From assembly GCA_902579065.1 (NCBI GenBank), contig CACHFI010000008.1:1-42831 (forward strand): a stretch of 42,831 nt of DNA. Direction: 5' to 3'. A model generated the notes under the pieces. It saw nothing but the letters and a program-made list of their open reading frames with translations, had not been told where the DNA came from and made no database searches. The position numbers and the translations under genes were made by a program. The stretch comes from an uncultured Bacteroidota bacterium (lineage in GTDB: Bacteria; Bacteroidota; Bacteroidia; Flavobacteriales; BACL11). Below are positions 36,279 to 42,831 of this stretch, one piece after another; the first letter of the stretch is position 1; each line of letters starts with the position of its first letter.

Positions 36279-36703
36279 TGGAGTTGAATTTTGAAATTAA
36301 TAATGAAAACGAATTGGATTTTATATCTAATGAAATTATTGAAAAATTTAAATCTAAAGTTTTTCTCTTTTATGGAGAAATGGGAGTTGGAAAAACTACT
36401 TTTATTAAAAGAATATGTAAACATTTAAATGTTATAGATGTTGTTTCTAGTCCAACCTTCTCAATAGTTAATCAATATGTTAATGATCAAGATGAGTTTA
36501 TGTATCACTTTGATTTTTATAGAACTAATAAAAATGAAATTTTTGATATTGGCTATGAGGAATATTTATTTAGTGATTCATTTTGTTTTATAGAATGGCC
36601 TGAAAGATTAGAGAACTTATTACCAAATAAATATTTAGAGATAAAAATGAAATTAAGAGATGGTAATAGAGTAATAAGAATTAAAGAAATAAATAAATTA
36701 TAA
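36278..36703 (+). CDS. tsaE: tRNA threonylcarbamoyladenosine biosynthesis ATPase TsaE
   Basis: The 141 aa P-loop ATPase has FYGEMGVGKTTFIKRICKHL (Walker A), SSPTFSIVNQY, HFDFYRTNKNEIFDIGYEEYL and the Walker B-like CFIEWPERLENLLP. It works with TsaB, TsaC and TsaD to make t6A37 in tRNA. It overlaps porX by one base (TAATGG), an arrangement common in Bacteroidota and probably only co-transcriptional. Confidence 0.95.
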   Translation: MELNFEINNENELDFISNEIIEKFKSKVFLFYGEMGVGKTTFIKRICKHLNVIDVVSSPTFSIVNQYVNDQDEFMYHFDFYRTNKNEIFDIGYEEYLFSDSFCFIEWPERLENLLPNKYLEIKMKLRDGNRVIRIKEINKL

Positions 36704-36705
36704 AT

Positions 36706-37119
36706 ATGGTAAAGAGAATAGTTTTATTTGGTTTTGGTGCATTAATTAGTATATTTTTTCTTTCACTTGGACCAGAGAATAGATTGAAAAATACTTTTTA
36801 TGCATATCTAGATTATTTTAATTTAGATAAAAGGGTAATTTATCATCTGTCAAAAGAAGACCCATTTTTTTCTACAAAATCTGAATGCCAAATAGTTTAT
36901 TATAATTTAGACAAATCAAAAATTCTTTCTGTTTTAGATGGGGGTGAGGTTAATTTTTCTAAGAGTAATAAAAAACAAGATCCATGTCCTATATATGTTG
37001 TTGAAAATGTACTTGAAGATAATTTTATTGAGGTTGCTTTTCAGTATTGTTCAGAAGATAAGAAAGTAACAATTTTAGATTTTTCTATAAATAACGAAGA
37101 AGCTATTTGTGAATTTTAG
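36706..37119 (+). CDS. Uncharacterised membrane-anchored protein downstream of tsaE
   Basis: The 137 aa protein has one N-terminal hydrophobic segment (RIVLFGFGALISIFFLSLG) acting as signal anchor or signal peptide. A soluble portion of about 110 residues follows with four Cys (SECQIVYY, QDPCPIYVV, FQYCSED, EAICEF). An even number of Cys in an exported domain could form disulfides. Position and general shape recall the DUF4258-type proteins found near porX/tsaE and proline dehydrogenase in flavobacteria, but I am not certain of the family. It is convergent with proline dehydrogenase and overlaps its stop by 4 bases. Confidence 0.7.
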   Translation: MVKRIVLFGFGALISIFFLSLGPENRLKNTFYAYLDYFNLDKRVIYHLSKEDPFFSTKSECQIVYYNLDKSKILSVLDGGEVNFSKSNKKQDPCPIYVVENVLEDNFIEVAFQYCSEDKKVTILDFSINNEEAICEF

Positions 37120-38279
37120 AGTTTTTTTCTTCTTTTCTTTTCTTCTACGATATTAATTAATTCTCTACTCATTTGTCCTGCTATTGATCTATTTTCTTCA
37201 GCTCTCCTTATCAAGTAAGGAATGACATCTTTAACAGGTCCATAAGGAACATATTTACATGCATTATATCCAGTTAATGCTAAATTGTATGAGATGTTAT
37301 CACTCATTCCAAGAAGTTGCGAAGAATATATTCTTTCGTCATCTTTTAATATTCCATTTTCATTCATTAGTTTAACTAAATATTCTGAACTTTCAATATT
37401 ATGTGTTCCAGAACAAAGAGAAATAAGGTCAATATTTTTAATACAGATTTCAAGAGATTTATTAAAGTCATTATCAGTTAATTTTTTGTCAAGATGAACA
37501 GGTATATCATATTCATTTCTTTTAGCCCTCTCTATTTCTTTCTCATGATATGCTCCCCTTACAATTTTCAACCCAATTTTAAATTTATTTTCTTTTGCTG
37601 TATCAATTAAAAAATTTAGGTATTTAATTCTATCATTTCTATACATCTGTAAAGTATTATAGATCAATACCTTTTTTTTGTTATATTTTTTCATTAGATC
37701 TAAGACAATATGATCTATAGCATCCTGTATCCAGCTTTCTTCAGCATCAATAAAAATAGGGGTGTTGATTTCTCTGGCTTTTTCACAAATCATTTTCAAC
37801 CTTTTTTGGAAATTAGTAAAAACTAAATTTTCTTCTTTATTAAGGTTAATTTTATTTGATTTTTTGTTTAGTAATTCAAATGGAACTAATCCTGTTAATT
37901 TGAATACTACAAATGGAATCTTTTTATTGTTTCGTGATTCCTCAAGTATTTGAATTCCTTGTTCGTATACATTTTTAAAGTCACTTTCGTTTTTTTTACC
38001 TTCTGCAGAATAATCTAAAATCGACCCTATTTTAGATGACCATAATTTATTTACAGTTTTTTTACTTTCTTCAATTGTTTCCCCTCCGCAAAACTGCTTG
38101 AATATAGTGGCTTTTACTAAGAATTTAATTGGGAGTTTAAGATTAAGTGCTAATTGAAGTAAAGAGGTAAGTGCCCTTGAAATGAATGGATTACTTATTA
38201 ATTTAAATAATAACCATGCTCTATTTAATTCATAATTCGATTTATCTTTTAATGCATTTGTGTTATTTTTTAAATTCAT
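37116..38279 (-). CDS. Proline dehydrogenase
   Basis: The 387 aa PutA-type beta/alpha barrel flavoenzyme has FCGGETIEESKKTV, VVFKLTGLVP, INTPIFIDAEESWIQDAI, the LKIVRGAYHEKE block and the C-terminal Arg-containing signature VIPYLIRRAEENRSIAG, which binds proline. It oxidises proline to pyrroline-5-carboxylate and passes electrons to the quinone pool. It is a monofunctional form without the P5C dehydrogenase half. It follows the O-methyltransferase gene by 5 bases. Confidence 0.92.
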   Translation of the reverse strand: MNLKNNTNALKDKSNYELNRAWLLFKLISNPFISRALTSLLQLALNLKLPIKFLVKATIFKQFCGGETIEESKKTVNKLWSSKIGSILDYSAEGKKNESDFKNVYEQGIQILEESRNNKKIPFVVFKLTGLVPFELLNKKSNKINLNKEENLVFTNFQKRLKMICEKAREINTPIFIDAEESWIQDAIDHIVLDLMKKYNKKKVLIYNTLQMYRNDRIKYLNFLIDTAKENKFKIGLKIVRGAYHEKEIERAKRNEYDIPVHLDKKLTDNDFNKSLEICIKNIDLISLCSGTHNIESSEYLVKLMNENGILKDDERIYSSQLLGMSDNISYNLALTGYNACKYVPYGPVKDVIPYLIRRAEENRSIAGQMSRELINIVEEKKRRKKL

Positions 38280-38284
38280 AATGT

Positions 38285-38923
38285 TTATGTAACTTTTCTA
38301 CAAATCATAAGTCCATCTCTAATAGAAAGTAAAACATTTTCTACTCTTTTGTCTTTCATTATTTTTTTGTTGTACAAATCTAATTGTTTGGTTTCAAAAT
38401 CTTTATTTTCTTTAATCACTTTTCCATTCCATAATACATTGTCAGCTATAATTATTCCATTTTTATCAATTTTATCAATTATAAGATCAAAATAATTAGA
38501 ATAATTCTCTTTGTCAGCATCAATAAATGCAAGTTGAAATTTTTTATTGATTTTTGGTATAATCTCAATTCCACTTCCTATGTGCTGAATTATATTATTT
38601 GAGTATTTAGATTTCTTGAAGTATTTATCTGCAATTACTGCATGTTCTTCGTTAATCTCTATTGTATGTAGCTCACCATTACTCTCAAGCCCTTCTGCTA
38701 GACATAGTGCTGAATATCCAGTATAAGTTCCGATTTCAATAATGTTTTTAGGTTTTATTATACTACTAAATAAACTTAAAACTCTTCCTTGAATATGTCC
38801 TGATAGCATTCGTGGCATCAAAACTTTAGACCATGTTTCTCTGTTTAAATCTTTTAAAATATCAGATTCTATACTTGTGTTTAATTCGATGTATTCTTCA
38901 ATTTTTTTATCTAAAAATTCCAT
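38285..38923 (-). CDS. Class I SAM-dependent O-methyltransferase (COMT-like)
   Basis: The 212 aa protein has MLSGHIQGRVLSLFSSIIKPKNIIEIGTYTGYSALCLAEGL (SAM motif I), ELHTIEINEEHAVIADKYF, FQLAFIDADKENYSNYFD (metal Asp) and GIIIADNVLWNGKV. This is the cation-dependent catechol/caffeoyl-CoA O-methyltransferase family; some bacterial members (TrmR) methylate tRNA wobble uridines. The substrate cannot be read here. The ATG lies 12 bases after the terminator of the Cys-rich gene, so its promoter may overlap that hairpin. Confidence 0.88.
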   Translation of the reverse strand: MEFLDKKIEEYIELNTSIESDILKDLNRETWSKVLMPRMLSGHIQGRVLSLFSSIIKPKNIIEIGTYTGYSALCLAEGLESNGELHTIEINEEHAVIADKYFKKSKYSNNIIQHIGSGIEIIPKINKKFQLAFIDADKENYSNYFDLIIDKIDKNGIIIADNVLWNGKVIKENKDFETKQLDLYNKKIMKDKRVENVLLSIRDGLMICRKVT

Positions 38924-38934
38924 ATTGAATAAAA

Positions 38935-38957
38935 AAAGCCACTTTAAAAGTGGCTTT
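38935..38957 (-). terminator. Intrinsic terminator after the Cys-rich secreted protein gene
   Basis: AAAGCCACTT / AAGTGGCTTT forms a perfect 10-bp stem with a 3-base loop. On the minus strand the stem runs straight into seven T. It sits 21 bases beyond the stop of the upstream gene. Confidence 0.85.
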
Positions 38958-38977
38958 AATTTTTTAAAAAAGATTAA

Positions 38978-39430
38978 TTATTTTTTATTGTTTTGTAATC
39001 TAGAAAGTCTAGCATTTCCTTGTTCTGGAGTAATCTCTCCTTTAGCAATTGCTTGTCTTACTTTTGCAGCAGCATCTCTGTTTGATGCTTTAGCTGTTTT
39101 AGAACAACATGATTGTTTTTTTACTGATTTAGAATCACAAGAAGCTTTTTTAGCTTTTGAATCGCAAGAAGCTTTTTCGGCTTTAGAAGCACAGGATGCT
39201 TTTTGTGCAGTTGCTTTGTTGTTTTCAGATTTACAACAACCATCAGACTTTGATTTTTTAGAAAAGAAACTAAATCCTTTATTTGTTTTAGTACATTCTT
39301 TTTCTTGCTTATCTACACATTCTTTTTCAGTAGATTTTTTAGAGTTAATTGCAGCAGTTTGAGCATTAATTGAATAAGAAATAAAAAATGCTAAAATAAA
39401 TGCAGTAATAATTGATGTTGATTTTTTCAT
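38978..39430 (-). CDS. Small secreted Lys/Cys-rich repeat protein with SHOCT-like tail
   Basis: The 150 aa protein has a signal peptide (KKSTSIITAFILAFFISYSINAQ). A basic, Ser-rich, low-complexity body follows with nine Cys (KECVDKQEKEC, GCCKS, three KASC(A/D)SK units and SCCSK). The C-terminal amphipathic stretch AAAKVRQAIAKGEITPEQGNARLSRL looks like a SHOCT-type helix pair. The Cys/Lys repeats suggest metal binding or disulfide cross-linking outside the cytoplasm; this is inference. It appears to be its own transcription unit, with a TATATTTG promoter box and a strong terminator. The opposite-strand ORF is a shadow. I do not recognise the family. Confidence 0.8.
   Translation of the reverse strand: MKKSTSIITAFILAFFISYSINAQTAAINSKKSTEKECVDKQEKECTKTNKGFSFFSKKSKSDGCCKSENNKATAQKASCASKAEKASCDSKAKKASCDSKSVKKQSCCSKTAKASNRDAAAKVRQAIAKGEITPEQGNARLSRLQNNKK
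39132..39212 (-). repeat. Three 27-bp tandem units encoding KASC(A/D)SK(A)
   Basis: Units at 39132-39158, 39159-39185 and 39186-39212 are 27 bases each (nine codons). The first two share gaatc(a/g)caagaagctttt. The third is more diverged. Such repeats can expand or contract by slippage. Confidence 0.8.
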
Positions 39431-39453
39431 AATATCTTTGTTTTGTTACTATA

Positions 39454-39483
39454 CAAATATATTAAATTTTAATAAGTTCCAAT
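39454..39483 (-). promoter_or_regulatory. Putative promoter of the Cys-rich secreted protein gene
   Basis: On the minus strand ATTG (39483-39480), an 18-base spacer and TATATTTG (39461-39454) fit the Bacteroidota consensus. The -33 element lies inside the 3' end of psd. The predicted leader is about 17 bases. Confidence 0.55.
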
Positions 39484-40110
39484 TACACTTACTCCACCTT
39501 TTACATTATCATTAATTTTAGTTGTAATTCTAGTTCCTTCAGGTAAAAATATATCAACCCTTGATCCAAACTTTATAAACCCTAGTTCTTGACATGCATT
39601 TATATTATTGTCTTTTTCTGCATAGCAAACTATTCTTCTAGCTAAGAATCCAGCTATTTGTCTACATAGAATTTCAATTTTTTGATTTTTAATAACAACA
39701 GTATTTCTTTCATTTTCAGTAGATGATTTAGGATTCCATGCAAATAAGTACTTTCCTGGATGATACTGAACATATTCAATGGAACCAGAAATTGGATATA
39801 AATTATTATGGACATTAAGTGGAGACATGAAAATAGAAACCTGAATTCTTTTATCATTAAAGTATTCGTTTTCCTGCGTTTCCTCAATTACTACAACTTT
39901 ACCATCACATGGTGATAATATTTTTCCGTCTTCAATAATGAATTTTCTTTTTGGTACTCTAAAAAAATAAACTGAAAATAAAATAAAAAACAAAAAGATT
40001 GGTAATGTATATGTTATAAAGTTTGAATTAAAATTTGATATAATCCCTACAATAAATAGTAGAATAAATTGATAAATAATAATTGATCTTCCTTCTTTGT
40101 GAATTTTCAT
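39469..40110 (-). CDS. psd: Phosphatidylserine decarboxylase (short, membrane-anchored type)
   Basis: The 213 aa proenzyme has two N-terminal hydrophobic segments (IIYQFILLFIVGIIS; TYTLPIFLFFILFSVYFF). The core follows with ILSPCDGKVVVIEE, VSIFMSPLNVHNNLYPISG and the self-cleavage site IKFGSRVDIFLPEG, where the Gly-Ser bond breaks to form the pyruvoyl group. It makes phosphatidylethanolamine. It is the short archaetidylserine-decarboxylase-like type usual in Bacteroidota. It overlaps cdsA by 4 bases, forming a phospholipid pair. Confidence 0.93.
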   Translation of the reverse strand: MKIHKEGRSIIIYQFILLFIVGIISNFNSNFITYTLPIFLFFILFSVYFFRVPKRKFIIEDGKILSPCDGKVVVIEETQENEYFNDKRIQVSIFMSPLNVHNNLYPISGSIEYVQYHPGKYLFAWNPKSSTENERNTVVIKNQKIEILCRQIAGFLARRIVCYAEKDNNINACQELGFIKFGSRVDIFLPEGTRITTKINDNVKGGVSVIGTY

Positions 40111-40754
40111 GTTCCTATTATTATGATTAAGCTAATTACTGATATTGAAATTAATAATGAATCCATTCTGTCAAGCATTCCTCCATGACCTGGAATTATA
40201 TTGCCTGAATCTTTTGCCATTGCTTTCCTTTTATAGTATGATTCAATAAAATCACCTACAGTTGCTGAAATTGGTATTAGAACTGAATACATGAGTATTT
40301 TATTAATATTTTCACCAAATATAAAAATTGCAAGTATTGTTGTGAAAATTAATCCCCCAATAAATCCTTCCCATGATTTCTTTGGAGATATTGAGGGTAA
40401 AATTTTATGTTTTCCAAATTTTACACCAAAAATATAGGCAAAAGTATCAAAAGTCCATGTTAGTGCAAACAAGTGTAAAATTACTTCTGGTATCCATACA
40501 ATATTATCATAGATTTTAATACTCAGATATTTCCAAATTAGAATTTGTATCAAAATAAATGGAGTGATTATATAAACTAAAGGGATTAATTTTGTTTTCC
40601 CTATTCTTAATTGATACATTTCATAAATACAAATTAGTCCAATAATGCTGAAAAGAATAGAGCAGCTAGCTACAGAATAAAGTGTGGCGAACCATAGAAT
40701 TGAAATAAAAATAAATCCAAAAATTAATCTTTTTTTGTTTTCTATTGATATCAT
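40107..40754 (-). CDS. cdsA: Phosphatidate cytidylyltransferase CdsA
   Basis: The 215 aa multi-span membrane protein has the CDP-alcohol signature near its end (YKRKAMAKDSGNIIPGHGGMLDRMDS) and the upstream FDTFAYIFGVKFGKHKI and SPKKSWEGFIGG blocks. It makes CDP-diacylglycerol from phosphatidate and CTP. All recognisable catalytic blocks are present, but the protein is about 50-70 residues shorter than typical CdsA, with fewer N-terminal membrane segments. This may reflect streamlining. It overlaps the DUF2007 gene by 4 bases. Confidence 0.92.
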   Translation of the reverse strand: MISIENKKRLIFGFIFISILWFATLYSVASCSILFSIIGLICIYEMYQLRIGKTKLIPLVYIITPFILIQILIWKYLSIKIYDNIVWIPEVILHLFALTWTFDTFAYIFGVKFGKHKILPSISPKKSWEGFIGGLIFTTILAIFIFGENINKILMYSVLIPISATVGDFIESYYKRKAMAKDSGNIIPGHGGMLDRMDSLLISISVISLIIIIGT

Positions 40755-40945
40755 TCTGAAATTATTTTCTTTGCTTTACTAACATGTATATCTTTCGTAT
40801 ATATTTCAGCAAATCCAAAATGATATGATGAGTCTTTTTGATTCATTACTACAGCTTCTATGTCATTTGACAATAGCATTTGTTTTATAATCTCTGCTTT
40901 GAAGATGTCTGTGGTGGAGTAAACTTTTACCCAATCATTGTTCAT
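40751..40945 (-). CDS. DUF2007 small protein
   Basis: The 64 aa protein starts WVKVYSTTDIFKAEIIKQMLLSNDIEAVVMNQKDSSY and ends DIHVSKAKKIISE. This is a DUF2007-type beta-alpha-beta fold (putative signal-transducing protein) related to the PII/ACT-like ferredoxin folds. The function is not established. It is placed between ftsH (12-base gap) and cdsA (4-base overlap), as in many flavobacteria. Confidence 0.83.
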   Translation of the reverse strand: MNNDWVKVYSTTDIFKAEIIKQMLLSNDIEAVVMNQKDSSYHFGFAEIYTKDIHVSKAKKIISE

Positions 40946-40957
40946 TAGATGTTAATC

Positions 40958-42831
40958 TTATTTTTCTTTTTTTGATTTATTATCTAATTCTTCAAGTTTT
41001 TCCTCTTCATAAGATTTCCATTTTCTTGCTCCAAATATTGAAATTAGGTTGTCTTTAAAAATAACTTCATTCTTTAATAGAGCATTTGCTAATTCTTCAA
41101 CTTTCTTTTTATTGTCTTTTAAAACTTTTAATGCTCTATTGTACTGTTCTTCAATTAAAGAACTTACTTCAGAATCAATTAGTTTAGCTCTTTCTTCAGA
41201 ATATGGTTTTGTAAAACCAGAATTTTGTCCACTAGAATCATAATATGAAATATTTCCCAATTTAGGACTTAATCCATATATACTTACCATAGCATAAGCT
41301 TGTTTAGTTACTTTTTCTAAATCTGATAAAGCTCCTGTAGATACTTTATCAAAAAATATACTTTCGGCAGCTCTTCCTCCAAGTGCAGCACAAATTTCAT
41401 CTTTCATTTGTTCTGTAGTAGTTAGCTGTCTTTCTTCTGGAAGATACCAAGCAGCTCCTAAGGATCTTCCTCTTGGAACAATAGTTACTTTAACTAATGG
41501 AGAAGCATGCTCTAACATCCAACTTACCGTTGCGTGACCAGCTTCGTGAAATGCAATTGTTTTCTTTTCAGTAGGAGAAATGATTTTTGATTTTTTTTCT
41601 AGTCCACCAACAATTCTATCAACAGCATCTAGGAAATCTTGTTTCCCTACTGTTTTCTTTGAAGTTCTAGCTGCAATTAACGCCGCCTCATTACAAACAT
41701 TTGCGATATCAGCTCCAGAAAATCCAGGTGTTTGTCTTGCTAAGAAATTGATGTCAATATTTTTTGCTAATCTAATAGGTTTAAGATGTACTTTAAAAAT
41801 CTCTTTTCTTTCTACCAAATCAGGTAAGTCAACATAAATTTGTCTATCAAATCTACCAGCTCTTGTTAATGCTTTATCTAAAATATCAGCTCTATTGGTT
41901 GCAGCCATTACAATAACTCCAGTGTTTGTGCCAAAGCCATCCATTTCAGTTAATAGTTGATTTAAAGTGTTTTCTCTTTCATCATTACTACCTGTCATAG
42001 CATTTTTTCCTCGAGCTCGTCCTATAGCATCAATTTCATCTATGAAAATAATTGATGGTGCTTTTTCTTTTGCTTGCTTAAATAAATCTCTTACTCTTGA
42101 TGCACCAACACCGACAAACATTTCAACAAAATCAGAACCTGAAAGAGAAAAGAAAGGAACTTTTGCTTCCCCAGCAACAGCTTTTGCTAATAATGTTTTA
42201 CCTGTGCCTGGAGGTCCAATTAACATAGCTCCTCTAGGAATTTTACCTCCAAGTTTTGTGTATTTTTCTGGTTTTTTTAAGAAATCTACTATTTCACTAA
42301 TTTCTTCTTTTGCACCTTCCAAACCAGCAACATCTTTAAAAGTTACTTTAATGTTTGATTTGTCAACAAGTTTTCCTTTTGCTTTTCCAATGCTAAATAT
42401 TTGACCACCACCTGCACCACCACCACTCATTCTTCTCATAATAAAAATCCAAATACCAATGAAAAAAACAAGTGGTAAAATCCAGCCTAAAATATCTCCA
42501 AAAACATCTTTTTTTGTTTCATAGGTTGGTGATAATTGATCTTCGTAATCAAAATTCTTTTGTGCTTCTTTAAGATCACTATTAAATGTTTCTACTGATC
42601 CAATTTCGAAAAAATAATGTGGTCCATAATTGACAGAATTTCCAAATGGTTGTTTATATACCTCTTTAAATTGATCTTCGGAAAGATTTTCTTTTTTGAT
42701 ATAAACAAAAACTTTTTCTTTATTAACAATAGTTATTCTTTCAACTTTTTGCTGTTGAAGCATATTATTATTAAAATCTTTGAAATTTGTTTTTTTAGTT
42801 AAATCTGAACCAAAAAATTGTAATCCAATAA
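40958..42831 (-). CDS. ftsH: ATP-dependent zinc metalloprotease FtsH (partial, N-terminus beyond window)
   Basis: The frame stays open upstream of the ORF-track Met to the right edge, adding [22 protein letters not shown]. This matches the end of the first membrane segment and the periplasmic domain of FtsH, so the true start lies outside. Visible parts: second membrane segment ([16 protein letters not shown]), Walker A GPPGTGKT, Walker [34 protein letters not shown] and the zinc protease motif HEAGHA. FtsH degrades misassembled membrane proteins and, in other bacteria, LpxC and tmRNA-tagged proteins, both of which have counterparts in this window. Confidence 0.96.
   Translation of the reverse strand, partial: IGLQFFGSDLTKKTNFKDFNNNMLQQQKVERITIVNKEKVFVYIKKENLSEDQFKEVYKQPFGNSVNYGPHYFFEIGSVETFNSDLKEAQKNFDYEDQLSPTYETKKDVFGDILGWILPLVFFIGIWIFIMRRMSGGGAGGGQIFSIGKAKGKLVDKSNIKVTFKDVAGLEGAKEEISEIVDFLKKPEKYTKLGGKIPRGAMLIGPPGTGKTLLAKAVAGEAKVPFFSLSGSDFVEMFVGVGASRVRDLFKQAKEKAPSIIFIDEIDAIGRARGKNAMTGSNDERENTLNQLLTEMDGFGTNTGVIVMAATNRADILDKALTRAGRFDRQIYVDLPDLVERKEIFKVHLKPIRLAKNIDINFLARQTPGFSGADIANVCNEAALIAARTSKKTVGKQDFLDAVDRIVGGLEKKSKIISPTEKKTIAFHEAGHATVSWMLEHASPLVKVTIVPRGRSLGAAWYLPEERQLTTTEQMKDEICAALGGRAAESIFFDKVSTGALSDLEKVTKQAYAMVSIYGLSPKLGNISYYDSSGQNSGFTKPYSEERAKLIDSEVSSLIEEQYNRALKVLKDNKKKVEELANALLKNEVIFKDNLISIFGARKWKSYEEEKLEELDNKSKKEK

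Noticed and set aside
39132-39212. Possible CRISPR-like repeat array
   Set aside because: Units are 27 bases, contiguous with no spacers, in frame and inside a coding region.
38877-39362. Plus-strand 161 aa ORF with LESQEAF-type repeats
   Set aside because: Its repeats are the reverse-complement reading of the KASCxSK tandem units. The minus-strand frame has a signal peptide, promoter box and terminator, so the plus frame is a shadow.
41967-42404. Plus-strand 145 aa ORF opposite ftsH
   Set aside because: Antisense to the highly conserved AAA domain of FtsH; composition follows from codon constraints on the other strand.
1-42831. A mobile element, defence island or novel multi-gene system
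   Set aside because: I found no transposase, integrase, phage, toxin-antitoxin or restriction genes, no terminal repeats, and nearly every gene belongs to a conserved chromosomal family in a typical flavobacterial order.

Overview
The window looks like an ordinary chromosomal stretch from an AT-rich, Gram-negative member of the Bacteroidota, most likely a marine-type flavobacterium. Several independent signs point there: a fused LpxC-FabZ protein, a short (287 aa) primary sigma factor with no region 1.1, type IX secretion proteins PorT and PorX, a secreted CotH-type protein ending in a T9SS-like sorting tail, a tmRNA whose tag reads GENNYALAA, and repeated TAnnTTTG promoter -7 boxes upstream of directon heads. 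No plasmid, phage, transposon or CRISPR features were seen.

Layout. (1) 1-8401: a phenylacetate degradation (paa) locus. On the minus strand paaA-B-C-D-G-H-I-J-Y-Z are tightly packed or overlapping, with paaZ running off the left edge. paaE, the reductase of the PaaABCE epoxidase, is transcribed divergently from the same short intergenic region. paaK and paaF are not in the window. (2) 8406-11834: a DUF423 membrane protein, a large secreted CotH-kinase-family protein and a nitroreductase. (3) 11901-13549: ssrA (tmRNA, minus) divergent from a saccharopine/alanine-dehydrogenase-like oxidoreductase. (4) 13546-19581: minus-strand housekeeping genes rpe, rpoD, pnp, rpsO, accD and fbaA, with visible hairpin terminators after rpoD and rpsO. 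(5) 19682-24469: a SPOUT rRNA methyltransferase (plus), the minus-strand run aspC-hldE(kinase)-ubiE/menG-porT, and a small secreted YAS-QAD repeat protein (plus). (6) 24466-34684: a run of 11 tightly packed minus-strand genes: HD protein, lpxD, lpxC-fabZ, lpxA, efp, serC, serA, DUF1015, yggS, ridA, meaB. It combines lipid A synthesis, translation and serine synthesis. (7) 34734-37119 (plus): porX, tsaE and an unknown anchored protein. (8) 37116-42831 (minus): proline dehydrogenase, O-methyltransferase, a secreted Cys-rich repeat protein with its own promoter and terminator, psd, cdsA, a DUF2007 protein and ftsH, which runs off the right edge.

Starts. Several ORF-track starts use TTG or GTG codons upstream of better ATG starts. 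I moved the starts of paaA, paaB, paaD, paaE, paaI, ubiE, hldE, the SPOUT methylase and the YAS-QAD protein, with reasons in each entry. accD (TTG), porT (GTG) and the CotH protein (GTG) seem to use non-ATG starts genuinely. No gene-free stretch exceeds 300 bases; the longest apparent gap, 11835-12355, is filled by tmRNA.

I do not see a clear new multi-gene system. The most unusual items are two small secreted repeat proteins of unknown role, the paaA/paaE divergent promoter region, the ssrA 3' end and terminator, and the coherent set of sigma-specific promoters with very short leaders.
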